A program made the position numbers and the translations under genes. Below, piece by piece: positions 10,372 to 20,786 of a stretch of DNA of 64,000 bases. A model generated the notes under the pieces. That model ran no database searches and was not told where the DNA came from. It was given only the letters and a program-made list of their open reading frames with translations. The stretch is from Strobilurus pachycystidiatus. Its lineage: Eukaryota > Basidiomycota > Agaricomycetes > Agaricales > Physalacriaceae. The stretch spans positions 1,302,001 to 1,366,000 of the forward strand of contig JAHLMK010000014.1 of assembly GCA_019915135.1 (NCBI GenBank). Reading direction: 5' to 3'. The number at the start of each line of letters is the position of its first letter. Position 1 is the stretch's first letter.

Positions 10372-13300
10372 ATGGATCCCCTCACGATTATCACAACCAT
10401 ACAGTCCATCATCCAAAAAGCCGACGCCATCTACGAGGTCGTGCAGAAATTTCGGAATGCGGACGATGCATACACGGCGTTCGTCAAGGAGCTGGAGACG
10501 GCCCGTCTAGTGCTCAGTGCGGTGAAGACGTATCTGGATACCACTCCCAGCGATGCGGGGCTGCCCCTGGCGCAGATCAAGGAGGGTATGGACGGGCTGG
10601 GGAAGACGATGGCGAAGGTGGAGGCAAAGTTTCGGGGGTTGGATGAGTCGCTCTTCAAGAGATCGATGTTTGTGTGGAAGGGGGACGATGATCTCGCGGC
10701 GGTGAGGGACGACTTGCAAAGGTTCAATGTTGTTACAGGCCTTTTGACCGGTGTGGCTACTGGGTGGGTGTGACTCGTCTGCTGGGTGTTAGTCTTCTTT
10801 GGTTGACAGTTGCGTTGCAGGTTGAAGATCAACGCTATACGGGCTACGCAGATCGCAGCTCAGAACGAGACCTCGGCCATACGTGCTACGCAATTAGTCA
10901 ATCAGGTGGAAGCTGCAGCTCAACGGGCGAAAGAGGACGCGCAGGCCATTGCTCAAAGGCACGGTATGATACCCATCTACTCGTCTGTTTGAGGATAGAC
11001 ACTGAGAGCCTGTGTAGAGGAAATGAGGCAATCAATCATTACGTGGTTCAACGCTGTCGATCCAACCAAGCGACATGAGGACTATCGGTATTTGAGAGAG
11101 GACGGTACCTGCGAATGGCTGCCCCAGACGGAACAGTTCCGCAATTGGTTCAGTACACCTGGGTCGTTCTTGTGGATCAATGGAATCCGTGAGTATTCGT
11201 GTACGAGGTGCTCAATTTGAGCTCATATCTCATTGACATCAGCCGGAAGCGGGAAGAGCGTCTTAGCGTGGGTTTTCAACATTCCTTCAGATCATCAAAC
11301 TCATGTCGTTCGGCTTTACAGGTCCGCTACGATCGAACACGTCCGCGCATCGAATGTCGCAGCTTTCTTCTATTGCACCTTCGCCGAAGAGCGTACAGTG
11401 GAGGCGTCGGCAGTACTGCAGTCTGTCCTAGCACAGCTCATACGAAAGCTCGATGGCAACACCATCGAGAACGAGCTCGGATTTCTAATTCAAAGAGTGA
11501 AAGAGGGTGCGAGCCCTATTCGCCGCCTACCCGAACTCGTGGAACGTATCTACTGGGTCTGCAAGGCTGCGCGTTGGGAGCGAGTCTTCATCATCCTCGA
11601 CGCCTTGGATGAGTTACCGGTTGATAACCGCGAGGCGTTGTTAGAGCATCTTGCGGTTCTGTCGTCGAATAGTCCCGGAGGGTGCATCAACCTGCTTGTC
11701 ACCAGTCGCGAGGAGCAGGACATCTCTGAGATCTTTAGATCGGGGAATGTTCGCGTGATTCGTCTTACGGGGACGAGAGCTGTTTCGCAGGATATGGAAC
11801 TGTTTGTCAACAATGCGTTAAGCCGTAGGAGGAAGTTTAGGCGGTTGAGTGCGGAGGTGAAGGCGAGGATCACGGAACTTCTTTTGCAGATGGGCAGTGG
11901 GATGTACGCTTCTTTCTATCTTACCAATATCTTGACGTTGTTGAAAATATCCAAAGGTTTCGCTGGGTCGACCTACAACTCACACAATTGGAGAAGCACG
12001 CGCTTACGGCGTTGACGCCCCACGAGATCGAGGAGGTGCTCGCCAACCTTCCTGTCGACATCTTCGCCACTTACAGGGCGATACTCGTGGACTTGATCTG
12101 TGAAAATCCGAAAGCGAGCATCATCGTTCGTCGGGCGTTGCATATCCTCGTAGGCGCATTTCGGCCTCTGAAGTTAGCGGAGGTCGTCGAAGCGGTTGCG
12201 ATCGAGCCTGGGGAGCGTCAGCTCAATGCAGAGATGCGGCTCGAGCAGGAGACTAATCTTCTTGAGGCGTGTTCCAGCTTAGTGTCGTATGATAAGACCC
12301 GTCATACGATCTCCCTTTCGCACTTCACGGTGCAGGTAAGCCATGATCGTTGAACTCATGCGAGTGCATCTTTTAATTCGAGTTTGATGTCCAGGAATTC
12401 CTCTTATCACGAGACCTACTTCACGAAAAGGACGACATGCTAAAGGAACACGCGATTGTCAGCCTTCCGACCCTTCAAAGCCACCTAGCTTCTGCCATAA
12501 CCACGTATCTCACTCTTCAGGACTTTGACCCAGAAGCCATCGGTACCGACTTTGTCGACATCTGCACCTCGCTGAAGCTTGTCACGCCGCACCCCTTCTT
12601 ACCCTATGCTGCAGTCTTTTGGAAAGAGCACGTCGACGCTGCCGATTCCCTTCAGATTCTGAAAGTCGGCCCGAAGGATGGTTGGGGCGGGCGGAGTTTG
12701 TGGCAGCGACTGTTGGCCATTCATACGGACCTGATCAAGTGGGTCACTCCGGGGTCTGACGCCAAGCTGGTGCAGCACGAGGCGCTTCGCGCGCAAAGGC
12801 AGAATGGGACGTGCGAATGGTTGGGGAAGACCGACGAGTTTCAATGGTGGATATCGACTCCGGCCTCGTTCCTGTGGATCTATGGCGTTCGTAAGTCCTT
12901 GAGTAGTCCTTCCGATATTAGCCTACAACTCACACTCGTTTAGCGGGAAGTGGCAAAAGCGTCATGACGTAGGCTCTCAGAAAGTCTTCCGCACTGTCTC
13001 TGACTAAGGTATTATCTGCAGGTCTGCGGTTATCGATTTTCTGCGTCAGTCGCATCAGCGTTGCATCTTCTTCTACTGCTCCTCGCTCGACGATCGCAGA
13101 GATGATTCAGTCAACATACTCCGCGGTCTCCTTACTCAGATGCTAGTACAACTGGACGTACTCGACGTTCTTTGGGTGTTTCACGACCTTATCCAGGCAA
13201 TGCATAACAGTCCCGGACAGGATGGGTCGGATGCCTACTTTGCATCACTGAAATGTACGGACATTATTGGTCTGCTCTACCGTGCATGTACTGTTCTTCC

Positions 13301-14245
13301 ACACGGAGAGCGTGTATATGTTATCTTGGACGGTATCGACGAGACCGTGGCAGAAGGAAGAGGTGTTCTGACGTGTGGCTTAGCCTCGATGGCGTCAGGC
13401 AGTCCCCAAGGATGCATTTCCGTGCTTATCACAAGCAGACGCACTGCTGATATCGCTACCGTCTTCGAGGCTAATAACGCGCGAGGTATTGATCTCGATG
13501 GACGCAATCTCACCAATAGCAGCGATGATGTGGCGACGTATATCAGATCCCAGCTGAACAATCGACTTCGGGTCTTCGTCCAGCTGCCTGACGATGTGAA
13601 AGAGGAGATTACGCAAGCGGTTACGCAAAGAGCTAACGGGATGTAAGGCGATTGAAACCTCTTTTCTTCACACCGACTGAAAAGTCCTAGGTTCCTTGTC
13701 GCTCGCCTTGCCCTCGAAATCCTGGAGGAGCATGCATCGTCCATTTCGGAAGTACGAACCGCTCTTGGATGCGTACCTGATGGACTGTCCTCCACATACC
13801 AGCACATTCTCGAGAATGCAGAGCGGACCGGGCATGGAAAGGCTCTCGTCATACAACGAGCGATTCGATGCGTTATAGGATCGGCTCGGCCACTGACTCT
13901 CGCTGAGCTCATTGAAGGCGTCACTATAGATCCCAAGATGCGCGTTCACGACATTCCTCCCCCTGATGCCATCGATCTTCTAGATTGGTGCTCTGACCTT
14001 GTCACATATGATGTTAATGAAAACGAAATACGTCTGACGCGCTTCACAACTCAGGTGGGCTTTTCGCTGAACTGGAAGTTTGATCGCCGTCGCTGATACG
14101 CTGACAGCTGGTGCCTGTCTACAACCAGTGGAATGTTGACGAGATGAAGGCGGAAGCGGAGGTTATAATGTCATTGATGAGAAAGGAAGATGAATCGGTC
14201 AAGGCTGTGGCAGGCAACCCGACTGAGAAAATCTTGAAGAAGTAA
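10372..14245 (+). CDS. STAND-class protein with two tandem NACHT domains
   Basis: Eleven exons join without a stop into 1111 residues: 10372-10763, 10821-10963, 11018-11188, 11243-11267, 11322-11903, 11957-12335, 12395-12890, 12944-12968, 13022-13642, 13691-14054 and 14108-14245. Residues 1-130 form an all-helical N-terminal domain (MDPLTIITTIQSIIQKADAI) like those heading fungal STAND proteins. An Ala/Gln-rich coiled coil covers about 131-185. NACHT 1 has P-loop GIPGSGKS (Lys240) and Walker B FIILDALDE (332-341). NACHT 2 has P-loop GVPGSGKS (Lys734) and Walker B YVILDGIDE (836-845). Each module is preceded by a related lead-in, NGTCEWL or DGTCEWL, then FLWI. Each ends in a winged-helix-like region closing with F-T-x-Q at an intron. 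No WD40, ankyrin or TPR repeats follow; the last 46 residues are a short helix. Family knowledge: NACHT STANDs are ATP-dependent switches in fungal non-self recognition and programmed cell death. The role here is inferred. Confidence 0.88.
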
Positions 14246-14672
14246 CGGTGTCGACTGACATATCGAACATGATGCATAGTAGTCCCTGCTACCTTTCCAC
14301 ACATTATCAAGCACGTACTTACTTTTTGTATGGGATTAAACGGTGTTTTCTCTAGGAACTGAATGTGTGCTACAACTCTATAATACATCTTGAACTCGGA
14401 ATGTCAGTCAAGCATCGCGCGACCATTCATTCACCCGGTTTGTTCTGAGTCTGCCTCTCGATCATGCAACGACGACAGACTTACAATGAGCGGTCATGGT
14501 CCAAGGCCGTGTCCTTTCGAGTGCACTTGATACAACTTGAATGGTCGTCTTGAAGATCATTGACAGTCTACGAAAGTCGGTATAGTTGATAGTGTGTGAT
14601 TAATGAGATCATACTGCATAGACATGTTGCGTATCCTCAGCATATAAAGTAGAAAAGCTCATATAAATCATA
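14246..14672. other. Short intergenic between convergent genes
   Basis: 3' flanks of the STAND gene and the F-box copy 2, which are convergent. No gene, repeat or recognisable element was seen. Confidence 0.6.
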
Positions 14673-16247
14673 TCATACATCACTCAAATCCCGAATCCCT
14701 GCCGTCCCCAATTCAAAATTCACTCCTCCAACAGACGCCCGCTCACACCCATCTCTCAATCTCGCAACGACCGCCCAGTCAACACGTATCTCCGTCACGG
14801 TGTATAGCTCTATACACAGACACTTGATCCCTCGCACCACCCTTAACAGCGCGCCAAAATCCACTCGCGGCGGTAAATCCAGCCCCTTGCCAAGATCGAG
14901 CTTCACCGTCAAAGATTGTACCTGCAAAAGGTATCCGTCAACGAGGGAGAGACGTAGGATCTCCAATATGTCCTGGGGGTGGACGTCAATGATGAGATGC
15001 TCCACGGCATCGAGTGCGGGTTTGTGGAAGAGGTTGTAGACGGTGGAGAAGATGTAGCGGTGTGCGAACTGGACCTCGATGCTTTGCAGGCGCGGAAACT
15101 CAGATGACTGCAGGAACTCGAGGACTCTGGCTGCCGGAATAGCAGTGAGAGCTGGAAGAGACAGGGACTCGAGAGCGGGGCAGGACAGGCAGTCGAGGAA
15201 GAGGATGTATTGAACTCGGAGATGGCGGAGGTGACTATGCGTCGCCCGATCGACAAATTGAGGTCTCAGCAGCACCTGCGATCGGCAGTGAGGCGGACTG
15301 TCCTGGATGAAAGTACGCAGACGGGGACAGGCGGCGATAATCAACAGCATAACACGCATGGGTACGGCTGGAGTATTATACACATCCTCAAAGTTGATCT
15401 TGAGATATGTGAGTTGGTTGAATGGGAAGGTAATGTTATCCAGGCTGGGTATGCCGCGGAGGTATGGGAGGTGGAAAGATAGACTTCGCAGCTTCGGCGT
15501 ATGGGAGAACTTGTTGAGGACTTGAAGAGTGTAGCGAGCGGACTGATATTCGTCCTTGAGGAGAGACAAACTTTCGAGATTCTCCAAGTGGCTCCCTGTG
15601 AATTCGGGTAGCGCAGCGTAGCTTTCTGCCGTACCGTACAATGTAACATCCTCCCATCGGGGCGATACGGCAAGGAGATCCACCAGGAAGGTTTTAGGGG
15701 TGAGGATAGAAGCGAGACTGGCGGTAAACGTCAACGGATTTTTCCAAGACAGCTTGAGATGCTGCCTGATTTCCGAACGAATACGATCGGCCCTGGGTTT
15801 AACCCCACGCGAGAACATGAGCTCTGTCGTACAGAAGCCCCACTCCGGGATGTAGAACGAGACCCAAAGCCAAGGCATTGCGAGCGCTACTTCTCTCCAG
15901 TACCGACACACTGCAAGTAGGTTTCGCGGGGCTCTGCCGTGCTTGGTGGGAAGCATTGTCGTAGCCCCAACAACGAGTCTGAATATAGTCATCAACAGCT
16001 CGCGAGGCAGGAGATGTATGGGTGGGAAGAGTGCGAGGTGGGCAGCTCGGATGGCCATGTCTTTTGCGTACTTCTGTTCGAGGTTGGTCACTAGGGACCT
16101 GTAGTGACGAAGGTCCCGAGATGAGTCGTCAATAGCTGATTCCAAAAGAGGGATGTAAGATTTCATGGCGTCTTTCATCGCGAAGGAGGCAGGTGTTCCA
16201 TCGAAAGCGATGGTCGTACCGAGCCATGGAGCGAAGGGTGATTCCAT
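14673..16247 (-). CDS. F-box-like / leucine-rich protein (copy 2)
   Basis: Single-exon protein of 524 residues and a clear paralogue of the gene at 3327-4916. Both open with M-x-SPFAPWLG. Both have the F-box core (here HLLPRELLMTIFRLVV, then PRNLLAVCRYWREVALAMPWLW). Both keep the same ending region: this copy has CIELYTVTEIRVDWAVVARL where copy 1 has VELFASEGVSVDWACVARV. The leucine-rich part is continuous to the end. Family knowledge: substrate receptor of an SCF ubiquitin ligase, acting in cytoplasm or nucleus with Skp1. It lies in inverted orientation to copy 1, about 10 kb away, with GH45, HCNGP-like and STAND genes between. No frameshift is seen, so it is likely functional. Confidence 0.88.
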   Translation of the reverse strand: MESPFAPWLGTTIAFDGTPASFAMKDAMKSYIPLLESAIDDSSRDLRHYRSLVTNLEQKYAKDMAIRAAHLALFPPIHLLPRELLMTIFRLVVGATTMLPTKHGRAPRNLLAVCRYWREVALAMPWLWVSFYIPEWGFCTTELMFSRGVKPRADRIRSEIRQHLKLSWKNPLTFTASLASILTPKTFLVDLLAVSPRWEDVTLYGTAESYAALPEFTGSHLENLESLSLLKDEYQSARYTLQVLNKFSHTPKLRSLSFHLPYLRGIPSLDNITFPFNQLTYLKINFEDVYNTPAVPMRVMLLIIAACPRLRTFIQDSPPHCRSQVLLRPQFVDRATHSHLRHLRVQYILFLDCLSCPALESLSLPALTAIPAARVLEFLQSSEFPRLQSIEVQFAHRYIFSTVYNLFHKPALDAVEHLIIDVHPQDILEILRLSLVDGYLLQVQSLTVKLDLGKGLDLPPRVDFGALLRVVRGIKCLCIELYTVTEIRVDWAVVARLRDGCERASVGGVNFELGTAGIRDLSDV

Positions 16248-17158
16248 TGCGAAGAACTACTAGGTTTATGTGAGTGCTTGTTCATAGTAGTACATCGTCA
16301 GCTTACGGATGGTGACTTGATGAGGGAGCGACACGAAGAGATTCGCTGGAGTGAAGGGCTTATGAAGGTCTTTCGGGATGGTCAAAGGGCTAGCGCATTG
16401 TTCGCACATTGATCAAGTCCAGTGGCGTGGGCCTTGGCGTGACTACCTGCCCTGAGCTTTTGTTGGTCGAGACAAATCCCCATCTGTTCGTTCGGTTGGT
16501 ATAAGTATGAGGAATCATCTCCATGGCCGAATGCGCACCTCCTGCAATGATGAGCTAGTCGTCCGTGGTTATGATCACCTCGAAGATACGCGCCAGGATC
16601 AGAACCACCTAGTGCCGGGTGCGAAGTCAGGAGTGAGAGGCGTATTACTATAAAGTGCTCAGAGTTCGACGGCCCTTCCGAGGAGTGCATTTGTTCTCGT
16701 CGATGTTGAGGAAGTGTTGAGGAAGGCGACTCCGACTCTTGGTATCTCGCGTCTCAGCGCGAGGTCTAGGTCCTCATGGAAGAAAGCTTGTAGATCCATG
16801 GCATTGAGAGGGTGACTGCAGCTCAGTGGCTTTGGGCTAAGCGCTAAGCAACAATGACGATGACAGTTGAGGAAAGAGGGCAAAGCTGCGGCCGGCGTGG
16901 GACCGCCGATCACTTTGATTTGGCCACAGAGTCAGTGCGCCATCTATAGTTACCGGTGACTGCTGAGCATTCGAAGAATATAATAGTCACCACAGACATT
17001 ACATAGAAGGACGGTATATCAACGAACATCTATAGAATAACGAGACTTTTGGTCTCCGATATTCGATGGCCACAGCCGCAGATATGCTGCTTGGCGCACA
17101 GATGAAAGCCCTGGTATGATAACGAAGACTTGAGTATGCAACCGTCTAACTCAACCAC
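16248..17158. other. Intergenic, no gene recognised
   Basis: Upstream of F-box copy 2 and downstream of the membrane-protein gene. Two short minus-strand frames at 16382-16913 overlap but show no family motif, and I found no splice chain linking them to a credible protein. Confidence 0.5.
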
Positions 17159-17791
17159 CTAAGCCTTGATATTATCCTCCCCTTCAAGTACGATCTGAGG
17201 CTTCTCTCCTTCATCTAACAAGTCTGCCTTCTCGTCAGGAACCCCGTCCGCACCCTCCAAGTCCTCCCTCCTTCTCTTGACAACGGCCCTTGTCCTCATG
17301 AGCATCCACCCAGAAAACAATAACACATACACCACACACGCTCTAGGGGCAGCGACCATCGCCATGCCAATCATAGTGAGCACGTCCTCCCCATCCTCCC
17401 ACTGCGTACTCAACGCCGCCAACACCACAACCATTGCAGCAGATATGGGGACCATGTACCGCCGTACCTCCCGCTCGGGATTCCTACTCCCCATGCACGC
17501 CTCTGCGAACTCTGATGCGTAGAAATTGGCCTTGTGGAGGAGAATGTAGACCAAGCCGTTCAACGCGATGAATAGCAGGCCAATGATGAGCGCCCACGAC
17601 GTCGTCTTGACGAGCATGCGCGTGACGAGAACGGAGAGCGGGGCATCAGGCCGCGAGAGCCTGGTATAGCTTGGTTGCGGTGGGCCGATATTGCACGACG
17701 ACGGCGACCCAGAATGCGATGGCGGCTCCTGCATGCCTTTGTGAATGCGGTCGTGGCCGTCGAGAAAGAACCGGCATCTAAGCAGCGCCAA
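17159..17791 (-). CDS. Multi-pass membrane protein, uncharacterised (paralogue A)
   Basis: Open frame of 210 residues. Hydrophobic segments are visible at roughly residues 66-85 (SWALIIGLLFIALNGLVYIL), 112-128 and 135-160. A charged cytosolic-type tail RAVVKRRREDLEG leads to an acidic end with LLDEGEK. The motif FYASEFAEACMG sits directly after the first main membrane helix. The neighbouring gene has WYADEYADVLTG in the same place, so the two are probably diverged tandem paralogues. The start at 17791 is only the first ATG of the open frame: the N-terminal 50 residues look unstructured, and a further upstream exon is possible. No Pfam family was recognised. The arrangement recalls basidiomycete-specific small membrane protein families of unknown function. 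Confidence 0.55.
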   Translation of the reverse strand: MALLRCRFFLDGHDRIHKGMQEPPSHSGSPSSCNIGPPQPSYTRLSRPDAPLSVLVTRMLVKTTSWALIIGLLFIALNGLVYILLHKANFYASEFAEACMGSRNPEREVRRYMVPISAAMVVVLAALSTQWEDGEDVLTMIGMAMVAAPRACVVYVLLFSGWMLMRTRAVVKRRREDLEGADGVPDEKADLLDEGEKPQIVLEGEDNIKA

Positions 17792-17999
17792 GAGAATTGT
17801 TCAGAACACACAGCCACACCCCTTCCTCTTCCTCAAGATCTTGGACGCCGGATGGACATGATCCCCGCCTATCCCCGGTGTGATCAGCTCAAAGAGTTAA
17901 ACCAATGTATACATATCCCCATCCATAGAAATACAACTTCATGTGTGGTCGTTAAAAGTACACCGAGTCAGACTGGGACTCTGGGCTATCGTACAATCT

Positions 18000-18619
18000 C
18001 TAATACAGGAACCTCTAGATCGCGTCAGAACATGCTGCTCTCCAAGTGCGAAGTGATCGCAACATACCTTGCTGGCATCGTCAGCAAACAGATTCCGCTC
18101 CCAGTCGCTCGAAGACAGATGCTTCTCGTCCTCCGGCAGGCTGACGACGCCGTACTCGATGTCATGGATGGCGCTCGTAACGATGGCGATGCGATGAATG
18201 ACAGCCATGCTGAATGCGATAAAATACAGCACCGTGGGGACGGTGAACGTTGATTGCACGATGGCTAAGGCACAGGAGATGGGGCCTATGGGAGAGGAGA
18301 AGACGTCAAAGAGTATGACGGACACCGCCAGGGTGATGAGCGGAATGACGCGAGTGGGGACACGATGTATCAGACCGGTAAGTACATCCGCATACTCGTC
18401 CGCATACCAATCGATTTGGCGCAGGATGCCGTACGTGCCAAAGATGAGCGCGAGAAGGGTGAGCGCTGCCATGGAGGATGTCGCCAAAATGGCGGCGAGA
18501 TCGAGGTCATCGGAGATGAATGGAGTGGACACGGGGCAGACCAAAGCACGCGATGCCTCCACGCAGGCGAGTATGAAGGTGTAGTAGACGAAGGAGAGGA
18601 CGAAGGCGGAGGAAGCCAT
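18000..18619 (-). CDS. Multi-pass membrane protein, uncharacterised (paralogue B)
   Basis: Open frame starting at 18619 (MASSAFVLSFVYYTFILACV), with five likely membrane segments: residues about 4-25, 42-68, 90-106, 110-126 and 130-150. The last is followed by a short soluble tail (LPEDEKHLSSSDWERN). Taking the intron after DDASK (gtatgt..tag, about 18066 to 18015) gives the ending R-F-L-Y and a stop at 18000-18002. Reading straight through would add about 30 unlikely residues ending at 17939. WYADEYADVLTG after the second helix matches FYASEFAEACMG in the neighbour, suggesting tandem duplication. No enzyme motif is visible and the function is unknown. Confidence 0.6.
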
Positions 18620-19597
18620 GGAGAGGAGGATGGCGATGGTAGTGGAGTGAGGCCAACTCGAGGACAGTCGTCAGGCACTCTACTTATAGTCACAAGGAGT
18701 CGGACGATGCAGGGATGAACAACCGGACCTTCTCTCGTTCGCTACAATTGCGGGCGGCCAGGGCGCTGAGAAGGCGATGTGATGGCCTTGTTGTCGAGCG
18801 CTAATCAGTCCCGTTTCCTGGTGACGGGGGAAGGAAAGAGGTCCTGGGCAACCCCGCGCTCGAGTGCCAGCACACCCGCTGCCCCGTGATCCAGATCAGA
18901 CCGAACTGAGGTCCGGTACAAGACGAATGTCTCGTGCACCAGCACTAAAATAACCGTGGCCTGTACACCGAACTAGGAAGCCGTGAAAAGCCAAGTAACG
19001 CAAACCGCGCCAGGCAGCCAAGCATGGTAGGCCTATCCAAGACACGCCGATAGATCGCATCGTTCGCCACGGTCAAAGGTAGCGCAACTAGCCTGCCTGT
19101 ACATATGTCGAGGAGAACGAGCACTAGGCATACTCGGAGGGGGATCAATTGTTAAGGTTGTTACAGGTTGTTAGAACGGAAAGAAGGCGGGAGATCCGGT
19201 GACATTTCCCCTTCGCCTCCGCTGGGACTGTCATGGCGGATATAATGCTCATAGTTGTGACCGAGTACGCCGCCACGGCCCACAGGTACTGCACGCCTGA
19301 CAGCTGGCAGCAATGCAGCAGCAATGTACAGAGATGATGGTGAGGGTCGAAGGTGTGTGCTCAGCTTACGTACATTCGGGTTCAATAAGACATGTCGGCC
19401 CGACAGTTACCGACGATCGCTGCCTTACTACTTGACTTATTCAAGTGACAAGCAGAACTGTCTGGCTTGTCCATTTAGAGTCTCATGCTTCCTGTAACTC
19501 TGTCCTCACTGCTAGCTTTTTGAAGGCCATATATTCCTCGCCGGAGAAATGGCTGGCCCTTGGCGCGACGGCTAAACAGCCGCCACATGTGTCGGCC
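18620..19597. other. Intergenic, no gene recognised
   Basis: Short frames on both strands without motifs. It separates the divergently oriented membrane-protein gene and the bZIP gene. Confidence 0.5.
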
Positions 19598-19784
19598 ATG
19601 ACTCATTCTCTGATCCCAACTTTCCTGCGAGCTTCGAACAATGGGCGCAGCTCGACACAGCTGCCAGCAGCATAGCATGAGTCACGGAGTCGTGTGGCGC
19701 ACTGACAAACCATAATGTACACGCATCTCCTTTATCACCGACACGCTCTGACGATGACTCGGCGTCGGTACCGACGTATATAAG
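19598..19784 (+). promoter_or_regulatory. bZIP gene promoter: three GCN4/AP-1-type sites and a TATA box
   Basis: The perfect GCN4 palindrome ATGACTCAT lies at 19598-19606. A second site ATGAGTCAC (core TGAGTCA) lies at 19677-19685, and a partial third ATGACTCGG at 19754-19762. They are spaced 79 and 77 bases apart. The TATA-like TATATAAG at 19777-19784 is followed by a pyrimidine-rich stretch up to the ATG at 19831. Since the gene downstream encodes a bZIP with a GCN4-type basic region, self-regulation is a reasonable inference. Confidence 0.6.
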
Positions 19785-19830
19785 AGGCTGCTCTTTTTGT
19801 TTCCCCGCCTTTCACTCTTCCCTCTTACCC

Positions 19831-20130
19831 ATGACCATACTCACAAACATGACGAACTTCAATGGCGCGAGCACATCCGGTTCCAATGACAATAACAAGT
19901 TCACGTTTGACGAGGATCCCGAGGACCCGGACATCCCGTCCGCCCTCGCGGAGAAGCGTCGCAGGAACATGCTCGCCGCTCGTCGCAGTAGGAAACGCAA
20001 GATTCTTTACGTTATGTGGCTTGAGTCTCGTGCGCGTGAGCTGCAACAGCAATTGGAAGGGTGGAAGGCCCGGGCAGCCGCATATGAGGAGATCATGCAG
20101 CAGAATGGGCTGACGACGGAGATTGAGTGA
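19831..20130 (+). CDS. Small bZIP transcription factor (GCN4-like basic region)
   Basis: Single-exon protein of 99 residues. The basic region RRRNMLAARRSRKRK fits the N-x-x-A-A-x-x-S-R DNA-contact signature of GCN4/AP-1 proteins. It is followed by a short leucine zipper with heptad hydrophobics (WLESRARELQQQLEGWKARA). The N-terminus is acidic (TFDEDPEDPDIP) and could act as a weak activation segment. GCN4-type factors control amino-acid starvation responses, but at 99 residues this one nearly lacks a transactivation part and could serve as a partner or repressor. A second ATG at 19849 is also possible. A TATA box and three GCN4-type sites lie just upstream. Stop TGA at 20128-20130. Confidence 0.85.
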   Translation: MTILTNMTNFNGASTSGSNDNNKFTFDEDPEDPDIPSALAEKRRRNMLAARRSRKRKILYVMWLESRARELQQQLEGWKARAAAYEEIMQQNGLTTEIE

Positions 20131-20229
20131 TTGTATAGCTTCGAGAAACACACCCTACTCTTTTGGATAACTTTTTGGATAACCTTGTAAGTGCGCCACA
20201 CTCTTAGTAACGAGTCTGATTTGACTGAC

Positions 20230-20690
20230 CTTCTCTAGTTGCCTTGTCCGTTTTGTAAAACAATGTATTCAACTCGCATTCCAACTGAGATTTATGCTCA
20301 CAGTAATTCTGCTTGACTCTGATTGAAGAACGACAAGGTGAACAGGGCTGGAACAAAATCGGCCTAGTACTTTGGCAGGTAAGACTTCTCTCATGAGGTT
20401 TCCTGGAAAAGGGGCTTTCCAGTCTCAACCGGCGTGACCTTGATCGACTGTCGTCAGGTCCATTGAGATTAGTTGAAGTCTGATTACACATGCCAGTGGA
20501 TGGAATACACAAACTTTACAATCGACTTTGACCCTATTACAGTACGGGCCACTGGAAATATACCCATAAAGCCTCCCAACGCTGAAGCCACGCAAGCTTC
20601 CACCAAGAGCAATTCGCTGGCACCCATGGGTTCCGAGTCCGCATTGGTGCTATTGAATTGAGAGCTGTGCGACTCTCTATCAGCATCCTA
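20230..20690 (-). pseudogene. Relic of the 3' end of the 23156-25963 gene (direct repeat copy)
   Basis: This stretch matches 22811-23280 along its length. Shared blocks include GCCTTGTCCGTTTTGTAAAA, ATTTATGCTCACAGTAAT, GAACGACAAGGT and GTTCCGAGTCCG. In the functional locus the block covers the last roughly 35 codons and the 3' flank of the minus-strand gene. Here the same coding words are present (E-S-H-S-S-Q then D-S-E) but shifted out of frame, and nothing upstream of them is retained. It is therefore a truncated, non-coding remnant left by tandem duplication. Confidence 0.7.
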
Positions 20691-20786
20691 GTGAATCGCT
20701 CGTAAACTTACACGGCTAGTTGCATAGATATCCCCTTCAGCCGCGGCGGGAACTCATAATCAATCTCAAATATTCACAACGACCTA

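Noticed and set aside
16382..16913. Overlapping minus-strand frames upstream of F-box copy 2
   Set aside because: No recognisable motif, no signal peptide, and no splice pair joins them into one protein.
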